A stretch of 64,000 nt of DNA from assembly GCF_002879865.1 (NCBI RefSeq), contig NZ_PNXY01000010.1:62001-126000 (forward strand), in the 5' to 3' direction. Source of the stretch: Paraburkholderia rhynchosiae (GTDB lineage: Bacteria > Pseudomonadota > Gammaproteobacteria > Burkholderiales > Burkholderiaceae). The notes beneath the pieces are model-generated. The model did not search any database. It was not told the DNA's origin and saw only the letters and a program-made list of their open reading frames with translations. Positions 46,976 to 55,992 of the stretch are shown one piece after another; the stretch's first letter is position 1, and the number at the start of each line of letters is the position of its first letter. Made by a program: the position numbers and the translations under genes.

Positions 46976-47917
46976 CTACGAGACCAACGTCGCGTCGGCG
47001 AGCGTCGACTTCAGCGGATGACGCGCGATCGTCACGCTCGTCACGCCGAGCATCCTGGGAAGCTGATCGCTCGCGACGGTCAACGGGCCGGGGCCCGGAC
47101 CATTGCCCGCCGCAGGCTGCGGATACGCGGTCGAACGTGCGGTGTGAAAAGTAATGTTGCCCTCCACCTTCGAAATAATCTGGTGGATATGGCCGTTCAA
47201 CACAGTGACCGAGCCGAAGCGCTTCAGATAGCTCATGGCCTGGCCCGCGTCGCCGGTGCCCCATCCCCATGGCTCGTAGATCGTCCACATCGGCATATGC
47301 GCGAAAACGACGACCGGCGTGCTCGATGAGCGTCCCTTCAGATCGCTTTCGAGCCACTCGAGTTGTTCGTCGCCAAGACTGCCGAGGCCGTTCGGCTTGA
47401 AGTGCATCACGTTGACGAGGCCCACAAAGTGCACGCCGTTATGATCGAAGCTGTAATAACCCTTGTTATTAGACGGTTTACCGAAGCGGCTGAAGTATTC
47501 GATTCCCGGCCCGTCGGTTACGTCGTGCTCGCCGGGCACCGTATGTAGCTCCGTAATTTGCATACCCGACAGCAACTGCGCGGCGAGATCGAATTCAGAC
47601 GCTTTCGAAAGATGCGTGATGTCGCCGGTATGAATGGCCAGCGCGGGTTTGACGGGCATTGCGTTGACGAACTCGATGGTCTGCTTCAACGTGCCTGCAA
47701 CGTCAGGATTGGCTTCCTTGTTGAAGCCGATGTGCGTATCGCTGATTTGCAGGAAAAGCGGCACACCGTTTGCCGCGGACGATTTCGCGTCGGCGGCCAG
47801 CGCGAGGTGCACCGGCGTCAGAACGCCGCCCGCGAGAACGAACAGCGTGCCCGCGCCGCCGAACGCGAGACATTTCAGCGCGCCGCGCCGCGACAGATCG
47901 AATGAATGTGATGACAT
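46976..47917 (-). CDS. Tat-exported calcineurin-like metallophosphoesterase
   Basis: 313 residues. The N-terminus has a twin-arginine leader (FDLSRRGALKCLAFGGAG). The metallophosphoesterase motifs are QISDTHIGFN, IHTGDITHL, a variant VPGEHDVTDG in place of GNHD, VVFAHMPMW and TVLNGHIHQI. The start is ATG at 47917 with GGAGG 5 nt upstream. It would act in the periplasm on a phosphodiester or monoester; the substrate is unknown. The cupredoxin follows. Confidence 0.92.
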   Translation of the reverse strand: MSSHSFDLSRRGALKCLAFGGAGTLFVLAGGVLTPVHLALAADAKSSAANGVPLFLQISDTHIGFNKEANPDVAGTLKQTIEFVNAMPVKPALAIHTGDITHLSKASEFDLAAQLLSGMQITELHTVPGEHDVTDGPGIEYFSRFGKPSNNKGYYSFDHNGVHFVGLVNVMHFKPNGLGSLGDEQLEWLESDLKGRSSSTPVVVFAHMPMWTIYEPWGWGTGDAGQAMSYLKRFGSVTVLNGHIHQIISKVEGNITFHTARSTAYPQPAAGNGPGPGPLTVASDQLPRMLGVTSVTIARHPLKSTLADATLVS

Positions 47918-48067
47918 GTAGGCCTCCACGATAAAGAGCCGCCGACGGGCGCTGGCTTATCCAGCGTCCTTCGGGCTCGTTTCGTCAGGCATGACCGCCG
48001 TCGCGCGGGTTTTATTCCCGCTGCGGCGCGAGTTCACGGCAGACAAACGTGATGGCGTAATAGCGCA

Positions 48068-48099
48068 GTGGCCCGCATCCTGCGAAGAATGCGGGCCAC
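48068..48099. terminator. Long hairpin downstream of the M1 peptidase gene
   Basis: A perfect 11-bp stem GTGGCCCGCAT / ATGCGGGCCAC encloses a 10-nt loop, 43 nt beyond the stop at 48142. There is no T-run on the minus strand, so it is either a terminator or an mRNA-stabilising hairpin. Confidence 0.6.
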
Positions 48100-48141
48100 G
48101 GTATTGTCGTTTAGAACTGGCGAACTTTGCTTGGTTCGCGC

Positions 48142-50307
48142 TTACTGCCCCTTCGGCTTCTGCCGGAGTTGGCCCTGATAACGGATCGCCGGACGCAGCG
48201 ATTGCGTCGTCGGCGCGGTCGTCATCAACTGACGCGCAACGGTTGCATTGGCGGCGCTGAGCGAGCCGATGCTCGTCTCACGCGAGGGGTCCGCAAGGCC
48301 ATTCGCGACCAGCAGCTTTGCTTCGAGTTGCAGGCTCGTCAGCAGAACCGGATCCTTCAGCGCATTGCTCTGCGCGAGCAACTGACTCCACGCGTTGTTG
48401 CTGTAGTTCGTCACGTAGTAGTCGAGACCGCTCGGATCCGCGAGCACCGCGGAACAGCCGTTCAGCCGCACCTGCGTTTGCAGGTCCTTCATCGCGACGG
48501 TCTTGCGCGAGGTCAGCCCGTCGCCATAAGCGAGCGTCAATGGAACGGTCCACTGCGTTCCCGGATACTGATTCTGATTCGGGAACGGCGCCTGTTTCAG
48601 TGTCACCACGGTCTGGTTCGACGTCAGATCGCATTGCGTATCGAGAGAAATCAACGGCACACCGGTTTGCCGCACGAAACTGTCGCCGATCGCGACCATC
48701 GGCTCGCCGCTCGCCTTCGCCAGCTCATCCCACAGACGCCTCGGCGTCACATTGCCAAGCGAATAGTCGGCGAGATACTGCTGCAAGCCGCGGCGCATTG
48801 TTTCTTCGCCGAGGTAGTTCTCAAGCATCTTCAGTACATGGCCGCCCTTGTCGTACGTGAAGGCGCTCGCGCTCAACACGAAGTCGTTCGACGCCCAGCC
48901 GTTGAAATTGGGCTGCACCGGAAACGCGGTCGACTTCAGATCGGCCTTGATCACAGCGTACTTGTTCTTCACGTCGTCAACCCAGCTAAAACGGTCGGGA
49001 AAGAAACGCACCTTGGTCTTGTTCTCGAAGAACGTGGCGAACGATTCGTTTAGCCACACATCGTCCCACCAGTCGAGTGTGACGAGATCGCCGAACCATT
49101 GGTGCGCCGCTTCGTGCGTGAGCACGGTCACGCCGTAATCGGACATGCTCGTGCCCGGCGCGGGCAGAATGTCGTCGGCGAATTCGAGAATCGCGCCCCA
49201 GTTCTCCATGCCGCCGAAGTTCAGGTCTTTCTGTTCCTTGAACGCGTCGTTCGCGGCGACCGTGTCGAACTTGGTGAGCGGCAGCGCGATGCCGGTATAG
49301 CGATAGTAGTAATCGAGCGCCTGCTTGGTCTGCTGCATCGCCGGCTTGGCCCAGTCACGCATGCCGGGCGGCGTGAAAATGCGCAGATGCAAGCCCTTGC
49401 CGTCAGGCAGCGGACTCGTGAAGTCGTCCTCGAGAATATCGAACTGACCGCCGCCGAAGAAGAGCAGATACGAAGGCATCGGCGGCGTCTTTTCGAACGA
49501 CACGAGCTTGTAGCCGCTATCCACATTCACTGCGGGCTTCTCCGCCGCGTTGGAGACCACGTTCCAGTTCTGCGGCACTTCCGCGCTCACCTCATAGGTG
49601 GGCCGGAACGCCGGTTCGTCCCAGCCTGGGAACCACTGCCGCGCGAGATTCGACTCGCCTTGCGTGAGAATCGCGCCGCTCGTGGTGCCATCGGTCGCCT
49701 TCAGATCGACGCGGAATACACCTTCCGCAGCGGAGCATCCCGGATATTGATCTTCGCCGCAACTGCCGCCTGTCTTCGCGACCGGATCGTCATAGCTCTT
49801 GAAGTTGATGAAGCCGCTCCACTCCATGTGCAGCGAGTAGTTGCCGGCCGCGATCTGGCCGCTCACGGGCCGAAGCTGATAGAAGTCGCCGTCGTCTTGC
49901 GGCGTGGCGATCAACGGAATATTGCCAGGTTGAAGCGTGATTGTGCCGTTGGTGAACTTGATGCGGTGCCCGGCAATCGTGATCGCATTGACCGCCTTCA
50001 GCACCTTGATCTGCACATCCGCGCGGCCGTCGAACGACGACAGCGCCGGGTTCGGCCGGAACCACAGCTTGTAGTTGACCGGCATGACCGTGTCAGGCAA
50101 TTCCACCGGCGACGCGGTCTTGTTGATCGACGTGTCCGCGAGCACCGGACTCGCCGGCGGCACCAGTGCGACTTCGGACGCCGCCGCCGGACCTTGCGCG
50201 GATCTGCTGGTCAATGAAGCGGAGCCGTCTCCTCCACCGCAGCCGGCCATTACCATTATTCCGGCTAACGCCAGGCACTGCACCTGCAATCGGAAATTTA
50301 TACGCAT
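48142..50307 (-). CDS. M1-family aminopeptidase lipoprotein
   Basis: 721 residues. A lipoprotein signal ends in the lipobox VMAGC. The M1 exopeptidase motif FGGMENWGA is near residue 355, and the zinc site LTHEAAHQWFGD...LNESFA (HExxH-18-E) follows. A C-terminal ERAP-like region is partly represented. It would be anchored in the envelope and cleave N-terminal residues from peptides. GAGGATT precedes the ATG. It is monocistronic; a long AT-richer gap lies upstream. Confidence 0.95.
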   Translation of the reverse strand: MRINFRLQVQCLALAGIMVMAGCGGGDGSASLTSRSAQGPAAASEVALVPPASPVLADTSINKTASPVELPDTVMPVNYKLWFRPNPALSSFDGRADVQIKVLKAVNAITIAGHRIKFTNGTITLQPGNIPLIATPQDDGDFYQLRPVSGQIAAGNYSLHMEWSGFINFKSYDDPVAKTGGSCGEDQYPGCSAAEGVFRVDLKATDGTTSGAILTQGESNLARQWFPGWDEPAFRPTYEVSAEVPQNWNVVSNAAEKPAVNVDSGYKLVSFEKTPPMPSYLLFFGGGQFDILEDDFTSPLPDGKGLHLRIFTPPGMRDWAKPAMQQTKQALDYYYRYTGIALPLTKFDTVAANDAFKEQKDLNFGGMENWGAILEFADDILPAPGTSMSDYGVTVLTHEAAHQWFGDLVTLDWWDDVWLNESFATFFENKTKVRFFPDRFSWVDDVKNKYAVIKADLKSTAFPVQPNFNGWASNDFVLSASAFTYDKGGHVLKMLENYLGEETMRRGLQQYLADYSLGNVTPRRLWDELAKASGEPMVAIGDSFVRQTGVPLISLDTQCDLTSNQTVVTLKQAPFPNQNQYPGTQWTVPLTLAYGDGLTSRKTVAMKDLQTQVRLNGCSAVLADPSGLDYYVTNYSNNAWSQLLAQSNALKDPVLLTSLQLEAKLLVANGLADPSRETSIGSLSAANATVARQLMTTAPTTQSLRPAIRYQGQLRQKPKGQ

Positions 50308-50883
50308 TTTAATCCTCGACTGACAATATCGGTATAAAGAAAGCGCGTTGAGTCACTTCAGCCGTGTTTCTCTCTTTTCAGCGAAAAAGGTCTCCCGCAC
50401 CAGCACCGAATTGCTAGCGAGAATATATGGACGGGTTAAACCATCAGCACTAGTGGCTGTTTTTTAAGCGCAATGACTGTTATTACAAAACTTTCAGAAT
50501 GACGATTAAAGTCGTGTTTCCGATCGACTGGCAAAGCGCTGCCAGGCCGCATTTGCGGACAGAACGACAGAGCCATGATCAGTTTCGACGACAGTGCGTA
50601 GCCTAGTTTGGCAAACGTTATCGTGTCAACTTCCTTTCACAATCTTTCTCGAATAGAGGCGCAATGTATGCAACGCGAATGCCTTAAGTAATCCCATTGA
50701 GCTCATACTCTAAATACCGGCTTTCCCGCACTGGATTACGAAAAATCTTTTATTTCTTCGAAGCGGGATGTGTTAAAGGCGGGAGGCGAGGTTGTGGACT
50801 TCAAATGCAGGGATTTGATGTGCGTCAGCTTATTTATTTATCGAGTTCAACGAGCCGATGAGAATGCCGCCGCCACTGCGGAC
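50308..50883. other. AT-richer intergenic region
   Basis: A 576-nt stretch upstream of the M1 peptidase gene with visibly lower GC than its surroundings and runs of A and T. An ORF from 50770 reads into the GST gene on the other strand and shows no domain, so I do not call it. It presumably carries the peptidase promoter. No hairpin, repeat or RNA gene was recognised. Confidence 0.55.
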
Positions 50884-51048
50884 TCAGCCGCGGCACCGAT
50901 AGCAAATATCACGATTGAGAGGCCGCGCAGTCGTCCCGCGCAGTCGTCCCGCGCGGCCGGCAAGCGTGCCCGAAAGCGTGTCCGATACGCTGCGCCAGCT
51001 CGCCAGCAAGGTCATCGTCAAAGCAACGATCGCGCAGCACATGAACAT
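50884..51048 (-). CDS. Possible 54-aa membrane protein after GST (uncertain)
   Basis: Starts ATG 2 nt after the GST stop, reads MFMCCAIVALTMTLLASWRS and then a basic region ending DICYRCRG. A hydrophobic N-terminus and position suggest translational coupling. Against it: no SD, and a 13-bp perfect duplication (50923-50948) lies inside, which would shift any reading frame. Probably not a gene. Confidence 0.22.
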   Translation of the reverse strand: MFMCCAIVALTMTLLASWRSVSDTLSGTLAGRAGRLRGTTARPLNRDICYRCRG

Positions 51049-51050
51049 TC

Positions 51051-51689
51051 TCAGGCGGTCGCCGCAGCGTGCGCCGGCCTTGACGGAAACGGATTGCGCC
51101 ACGCTTCGAGTGCGTTCAGCCTATCGTGCCAGCGCGTCACTTCAGGAAACTCTTCGAGCGGCATCGCTGCGCTTGCCGCATAAGGCAGCGGGACGGCGAC
51201 CGAAAAGTCGGCGATGCTCAACTCATCGCCAAGCAGCCATTTGCGGTCCTTCAGGTGTCGATCCAGTACGCCCGCATGCTTGCGAAACCAGCCTTGCGCT
51301 TCGGCGACTTTCGCACTGTCCGGCGCTCCCAGACCGATTGCCGGTTTAATCAGATGTTCGAAATAAAGCGAACCGCTGTGGCGATACAGATGCTGGCTAT
51401 TCCAGCTCAACCAGCGCACCACATCGGTCTGCTGTTGCATGCCGCGCGGCCACAGCGGCGATTCTGCGCGCTGTGCGAGATGGCAAATAATCGCGTCGGC
51501 CTCCCAGATGCTTCTTTCGCCGTCGACTAGACACGGCACCTTGCCGTTCGGATTGAGCGCGAGATAAGCCGGCGTAGTGTGTTCGCCTTTGCCCAGGTCG
51601 ACATAGACGTATTCGATTGGCAAACCTAAATATTTTGCCACCGCACAAGCTTTGCGCGGCGCCAGCGTTTCGGAATAATAAAGCTTCAT
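51051..51689 (-). CDS. Glutathione S-transferase family protein
   Basis: 212 residues. The N-terminal thioredoxin-like domain has MKLYYSETLAPRKACAVAKY, NPNGKVPCLVDGERSIWEAD (cis-Pro and Ser/Glu for glutathione), and the C-terminal helical domain has LLGDELSIADFSVAVPL. Conjugates or reduces electrophiles with glutathione. GGAGA precedes the ATG. It is the third gene after ArsR and SRPBCC genes on the same strand, with a 62-nt gap. Confidence 0.93.
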   Translation of the reverse strand: MKLYYSETLAPRKACAVAKYLGLPIEYVYVDLGKGEHTTPAYLALNPNGKVPCLVDGERSIWEADAIICHLAQRAESPLWPRGMQQQTDVVRWLSWNSQHLYRHSGSLYFEHLIKPAIGLGAPDSAKVAEAQGWFRKHAGVLDRHLKDRKWLLGDELSIADFSVAVPLPYAASAAMPLEEFPEVTRWHDRLNALEAWRNPFPSRPAHAAATA

Positions 51690-51751
51690 ATGATGTCTCC
51701 ATATCAGTTCACTTCAGTCCACGTCAGTTCACGTCATTCGAGGCGGCCTCT

Positions 51752-52204
51752 TCAAACGCCCTTGTTGCCCAGTTCGGCGATCAATGCATCCAGCTTCTCG
51801 AATGCGCCCTTCCAGCCGGCGTCATGACCGTCACGCGCGGCCTCGTCGAAGAACTGCGAATGCGTGAAGTTCATCTCAGTGCCGTTGTCGATTGGACGCA
51901 GCGTGATCGTCACGAGAGAGCGGCGCTCGGGCAACGTGACCCATTCCCACGTAAACACGAGTTTGCGGTCCGTCTCGACTTCCCGATATTCGCCGCGGCA
52001 GTCATGCGTTTCGCCATCGAGCGTCTGAAACACGACGCGAAAACGGCCACCCACTTGCGGATCGGCTTCGGCGCTCAAAACAGGTCCGGCGTCCGGTCCC
52101 CACCAACGCGCCATCAACTCAGGTTGGGTCCACGCTGCATACACTTTGTGCGGCGGCGCCTTGAGGCGGCGCACGATGGTCAAACTGTGCTTTTGCTGGA
52201 TCAT
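51752..52204 (-). CDS. SRPBCC/AHSA1-domain protein
   Basis: 150 residues of the START-like AHSA1 family: VRRLKAPPHKVYAAWTQPEL, MARWWGPDAG, and C-terminal GWKGAFEKLDALIAEL. These bind hydrophobic ligands. It starts directly after the ArsR stop codon (adjacent TGA-ATG), a very common ArsR plus SRPBCC pairing in soil bacteria. The ligand is unknown. Confidence 0.92.
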   Translation of the reverse strand: MIQQKHSLTIVRRLKAPPHKVYAAWTQPELMARWWGPDAGPVLSAEADPQVGGRFRVVFQTLDGETHDCRGEYREVETDRKLVFTWEWVTLPERRSLVTITLRPIDNGTEMNFTHSQFFDEAARDGHDAGWKGAFEKLDALIAELGNKGV

Positions 52205-52537
52205 TCACTCTTCTCCTTCGACAAAACCGGCAAGCCGGTCGAGGCTCGCGGACCAGAACCGCTCATAGCGTTTCAACCACGCCATCGCCTCTTCCATCGG
52301 AGCGGCAACGAGCTCGACCGACACGGTTCGGCCGTGCTTTGCACGCGTTATCAGACCCGCGTCGCTCAGCACATCGAGGTGCTTCATGACGGCGGGCAAC
52401 TTGAGCGGCAACGGGCGCGCGATCTCCGTGATGGAAAGCCCAGGCTCCCGCTCCAAACGAGCGAGGATGGCCCGCCTGGTCGGATCCACCAGCGCGGAAA
52501 ATGTACGATCGAGTTGACTGACAGGACACTTCACCAT
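52205..52537 (-). CDS. ArsR-family transcriptional regulator
   Basis: 110 residues. Winged-helix HTH: FSALVDPTRRAILARLEREP, then ITEIARPLPLKLPAVMKHLD and LITRAKHGRTVSVELV. It lacks the metal-site cysteines of ArsR/SmtB, as in the SRPBCC-linked subgroup that likely senses small molecules through its partner. No SD precedes the ATG at 52537; instead a 16-bp inverted repeat overlaps it. First gene of an ArsR-SRPBCC-GST unit, divergent from the YkgJ gene. Confidence 0.92.
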   Translation of the reverse strand: MVKCPVSQLDRTFSALVDPTRRAILARLEREPGLSITEIARPLPLKLPAVMKHLDVLSDAGLITRAKHGRTVSVELVAAPMEEAMAWLKRYERFWSASLDRLAGFVEGEE

Positions 52538-52545
52538 GTGGTGAA
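52530..52545. promoter_or_regulatory. Inverted repeat overlapping the ArsR start codon (probable autoregulatory operator)
   Basis: TTCACCA-TG-TGGTGAA: two 7-bp arms and a 2-nt spacer, centred at the ArsR ATG and lying in the divergent ArsR/YkgJ intergenic region. A site here would block transcription of both the ArsR unit and perhaps the YkgJ gene. Confidence 0.6.
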
Positions 52546-52666
52546 CTATAGAGGCTCGGCGAGCGGTGTCAAGACTTTTGTGCCATTCTTTTTTCCGCGG
52601 CCTGCTGTCAGAAGTTCGTCGTTCGCGCGACCAAGCCGAACGTCGAATTTAAAAAAGGAAATCCGG

Positions 52667-53440
52667 GTGGACGACATCGATTTCGAATGCACCGCGTGCG
52701 GCAAGTGCTGCCACGATTTACGCCTGCCCTTGACATTGGCTGAAGCGAGCGACTGGCTCGCGCGAGGCGGCCAGATGGAACTGATCTGCGAGGCCATTCC
52801 CTGGCCGGCCGAACCCGAACCGGGCAACGCGCAAGCGAGCTACAAGAGAGCGCGCTCAACACCGGCGATGAGCGGATCGCTGCCCGTTCGCGTCTCCGTC
52901 ATTCTTGTGGCCGCGTTCGCAGGCGCGTGTCCCAATCTTCGCGCCGACATGCTGTGCGGCATCTATGACGAGAGACCGCTCGTGTGCCGCATCTATCCCG
53001 CGGAGATCAATCCGTTTGTTTCGCTGACGCCTGAAAACAAGGCGTGTCCTGTCGAAGCGTGGCAGCGCAAGCCGCTGCAACGGCAAGGCGTGCTCGTGGA
53101 CGAAACGACACGGCGATGGATCGAAGAGTCGCGTCGCGCGACTGAACTCGAGGCGCCGTTGCGCATGCGTCTATGTCAGGAATTGGCGGTGACTCATGCC
53201 GCTCTTGCAAACGAGGGCTTCGTCATCCATGCGCCGGAAAGCAGTGCGCTGCGCACGGCGCTCGAGCGGATTGGCGCGACGCCGGATGCGCGTGACGCAT
53301 CGCCGCAATGGACGTTCATGTCGAACCGCGGCGTGACGGTGGAGACGCTGCTATCAGTGGGCGCCGGCGTGTGCCTCGATGAACCGGCGAGCCCACGCAA
53401 CTTCCGGTATCACGGTTTTTTCGAGGCGTCGCCGGCATAG
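52667..53440 (+). CDS. YkgJ-family cysteine-cluster protein
   Basis: 257 residues starting from GTG with AAGGAA 6 nt upstream (the open frame reaches far upstream but lacks sites). The cluster FECTACGKCCHDLRLPL begins it, followed by ADMLCGIYDERPLVCRIYP, the YkgJ pattern thought to bind zinc or an iron-sulfur centre. The C-terminal half is unfamiliar. It is divergent from the ArsR operon. The role is unknown. Confidence 0.85.
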   Translation: MDDIDFECTACGKCCHDLRLPLTLAEASDWLARGGQMELICEAIPWPAEPEPGNAQASYKRARSTPAMSGSLPVRVSVILVAAFAGACPNLRADMLCGIYDERPLVCRIYPAEINPFVSLTPENKACPVEAWQRKPLQRQGVLVDETTRRWIEESRRATELEAPLRMRLCQELAVTHAALANEGFVIHAPESSALRTALERIGATPDARDASPQWTFMSNRGVTVETLLSVGAGVCLDEPASPRNFRYHGFFEASPA

Positions 53441-53477
53441 CGCCGCGTACGCCTCGTACCTTGCCCGAGTCTGAGCG

Positions 53478-54629
53478 TTAAACGCCGCTGCCGCCTACGG
53501 TTTTCAGGCTCTTCCATTGACCTTGCTGAACCTGGAACAGCGTGTAGGGCGGCTTGATGAGATCGCCATAAGGATCGAACGTGATATGGCCCGTCACGCC
53601 CGTGACGGCGACCTTCGACAGACTTTCGACGATCTTCGCACGATCCAGAGAATCGGCGCTGTGGATCGCTTTTATCATGGCGAGCGCGGCGTCATAGGCA
53701 AACGGCGCATAGAGTTCGACATCCTGTTTGAAGCGGGCCTTGTAGCGCTTGCCGAACTCCTGCGCGGCGGGAAGCTTGTCGAGCGCGGGTCCCGGTTCCA
53801 GATCCTCGGTGCCGTCCCCAGCGCTTCCCGCGATTTGCAGGAACGCATTGCTCTTCAGCGCGCCGGCGCCGAACAGTTGCGCGTTCATGCCGAGCGAGCG
53901 CATCTGTTTGATCAGCATCGCACCTTGCTCATCCAGCCCGCCGAAGAAAATCAGGTCTACGTTCTTGCTCTTGAGCGTCGTGAGAATGGCGCGAAAATCG
54001 ACGGCTTTGTCGTTGGTAAATTCACGGTCGACAATCGTGCCCTTCGCTTCCTTCACGCCTTTTTCAAACGCATCCGCGAGACCCTGGCCGAATGCAGTGC
54101 GGTCGTCGATAATCGCGATGCGCTTGGGCTTCATCTGCTCAACCACGAAATGCCCCGCCACCACGCCGCCAATGCCGTCGTGCCCCATGGTGCGAAACAC
54201 GTTCTTGAAGCCCTGCTTGGTGAGTTGCGGATTGGTCGAGCCCGGCGTGATCATCGCGAGGTTCGCCTGGTGATACACCGTCGACGCCGGAATGCTGCAG
54301 CCCGAGTTGTAATGACCGATCACGCCGACCACGCCATCGTCGACGAGCTTCTGCGCGACCTGAATCGCGACGCGCGGATCGGCCTGGTCGTCCTGTACGT
54401 CGAGCACGAATTTAACGGGCTTTCCGCCGACCGTCGGATGCTTCGCGTTCTCTTCGTCGAGCGCCAGCTGAGCGCCGTACTGCAAATCTTTGCCGACGCG
54501 CGCAACGGGCCCCGTCAACGGTCCGACAAAACCTATCTTCACGACCTGAGCGTCGTCTGCCCATGAAGACGGCAGATATGCGGCGAGCGCACACACGGTG
54601 GCACTCAACAACCAATAGCGGCGATTCAT
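53478..54629 (-). CDS. Branched-chain amino acid-type ABC transporter substrate-binding protein
   Basis: 383 residues. Sec signal peptide MNRRYWLLSATVCALAAYLP, mature start near ADDAQVVKIGFVGPLTGPVA, the LivJ/LivK type-1 fold (VGVIGHYNSGCSIPASTVYH, DIFFGGLDEQ-like LIFFGGLDEQGAM). Binds an amino acid or related solute in the periplasm. CAGGAGT precedes the ATG. No permease or ATPase gene is in view, so it may work with a distant transporter. It lies 133 nt after the DadA-like gene, same strand. Confidence 0.93.
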   Translation of the reverse strand: MNRRYWLLSATVCALAAYLPSSWADDAQVVKIGFVGPLTGPVARVGKDLQYGAQLALDEENAKHPTVGGKPVKFVLDVQDDQADPRVAIQVAQKLVDDGVVGVIGHYNSGCSIPASTVYHQANLAMITPGSTNPQLTKQGFKNVFRTMGHDGIGGVVAGHFVVEQMKPKRIAIIDDRTAFGQGLADAFEKGVKEAKGTIVDREFTNDKAVDFRAILTTLKSKNVDLIFFGGLDEQGAMLIKQMRSLGMNAQLFGAGALKSNAFLQIAGSAGDGTEDLEPGPALDKLPAAQEFGKRYKARFKQDVELYAPFAYDAALAMIKAIHSADSLDRAKIVESLSKVAVTGVTGHITFDPYGDLIKPPYTLFQVQQGQWKSLKTVGGSGV

Positions 54630-54762
54630 GATGCACTCCTGGCGAGATATGACGTCGCGCGTCCGTATGGTTAGGCGATCCGATGCGCGACGCGTCGGGA
54701 CCGTCCTGCTTTAGCGGCGGTGAAGCCAGCCTGTAAATTTGCGTATGCGATGCCTGTCCGTA

Positions 54763-55992
54763 TCAAAAGCGCGTGGCCGCGTAGGGCGAAAGATCCAATG
54801 GCGGCGCACGCTGCGCAATCAGATCCGCGACGATGCGCCCGCTCACGCCGGCCAGCGTCACGCCGAGATGCTGATGCCCGAACGCGTAGATCACATGCGC
54901 ACTCGCGCGCGACCTTGCCAGCACGGGCAAGCCGTCCGGCAGCGTCGGACGAAAGCCGAGCCAGCTGCTGTCCGGCGCATCGAGCGCGGGCAACGCGCGC
55001 CGCGAAGAAAACGTCAGCAAGTCGAGCAGCGAACGGTTCTTGGTATCGCCGAAACCGGCCAGTTCGACGGTGCCCGCCACGCGCAATCCGTCCGCCATCG
55101 GCGTCATATAGAAACCTCGCTCGGCCCAGCCGACCGGGCGCGAAATCAGTTGCTGCGCGCCGGGAAAGCGGACGTGATAGCCGCGCTCGGTATCGAGCGG
55201 CACAACATCGCCGCATTGGCGCGCAAACTGCGCAGACCGCGCTCCGGTCGCGACAACCACATGGCTAAACTGGCGCGTCACGCCGCCGGCGCTCAGCTTC
55301 GCGCCCTGCGCATCAGGCTCGATACCGTCGACGGCAACGCGCTCCAGCTTCAACCCTTGCGCGCCAAGCTGCTCATAAAGCGTCTGCAAGAAGCGCTGCG
55401 GATCGGAGAAGTGCCAACTATTGCTGAACAGCACGCCGCGCTCGAAAATCGGCGCGAGCGAAGGTTCGAGCGCTCTGATGGCCGCGCCGTCGAGCACGTC
55501 GAATGCGACGCCGAGCTTGCGCCGCAACGCAAGCGTGGCCTGCGCGGCATCAAAGGATGCCGCGCTCGAATAGAGGTAAAGACACTCGCGCGGCCGCACG
55601 AAGCGCGCGAGTTGCGGATCTTCGAGCAACAGTGCATAGCCGTCGTGCGCGCGATCGAGCAGCGCGGCGAGTGCGCCCGCGCTCGCTTCGTAACGGCGCG
55701 GCAACGAGCTCATCATGAAGCGCACGAGCCACGGCGCGAGATGCGGCAGATACGTCCAGCGCAAACGGAACGGGCTCTCGTTCGACAGCAGAAAGCGCGG
55801 CAAATCGCGAAACACCGATGGGTTGTTCACCGGAATGCACGCGTAGTGCGCAAAGGTTCCCGCGTTGCCGAACGACGCGCCCTGCCCCACGCCCGCGGGA
55901 TCGAACAGCGTGACGCGGTGGCCGTCGCGCATCAACGCGGCGGCGCTCGCGAGTCCGATGAATCCCGCTCCGATGATCGCGATCTCCGGCAT
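54763..55992 (-). CDS. DadA-like FAD-dependent D-amino-acid dehydrogenase
   Basis: 409 residues. N-terminal dinucleotide fold IAIIGAGFIGLASAAALMRD; FAD contacts SFGNAGTFAHY, and C-terminal GFRPTLPDGLPVLARS and YAFGHQHLGVTLAGVSGRIV. It resembles DadA, or a D-hydroxyproline dehydrogenase subunit such as LhpB-type. Electrons probably go to the respiratory chain. The start ATG at 55992 shares one nt with the stop of a 29-codon ORF (TGATG); its own SD is poor. Divergent from a MocR regulator, probably its controller. Confidence 0.9.
   Translation of the reverse strand: MPEIAIIGAGFIGLASAAALMRDGHRVTLFDPAGVGQGASFGNAGTFAHYACIPVNNPSVFRDLPRFLLSNESPFRLRWTYLPHLAPWLVRFMMSSLPRRYEASAGALAALLDRAHDGYALLLEDPQLARFVRPRECLYLYSSAASFDAAQATLALRRKLGVAFDVLDGAAIRALEPSLAPIFERGVLFSNSWHFSDPQRFLQTLYEQLGAQGLKLERVAVDGIEPDAQGAKLSAGGVTRQFSHVVVATGARSAQFARQCGDVVPLDTERGYHVRFPGAQQLISRPVGWAERGFYMTPMADGLRVAGTVELAGFGDTKNRSLLDLLTFSSRRALPALDAPDSSWLGFRPTLPDGLPVLARSRASAHVIYAFGHQHLGVTLAGVSGRIVADLIAQRAPPLDLSPYAATRF

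Noticed and set aside
50770..51183. 137-codon plus ORF at the GST 3' end
   Set aside because: Overlaps GST antisense, contains the 13-bp duplication and has no domain.
51617..53440. 607-codon frame covering the SRPBCC, ArsR and YkgJ genes
   Set aside because: The upstream part is antisense to clear GST, SRPBCC and ArsR genes; the YkgJ protein starts at 52667 with its own SD.
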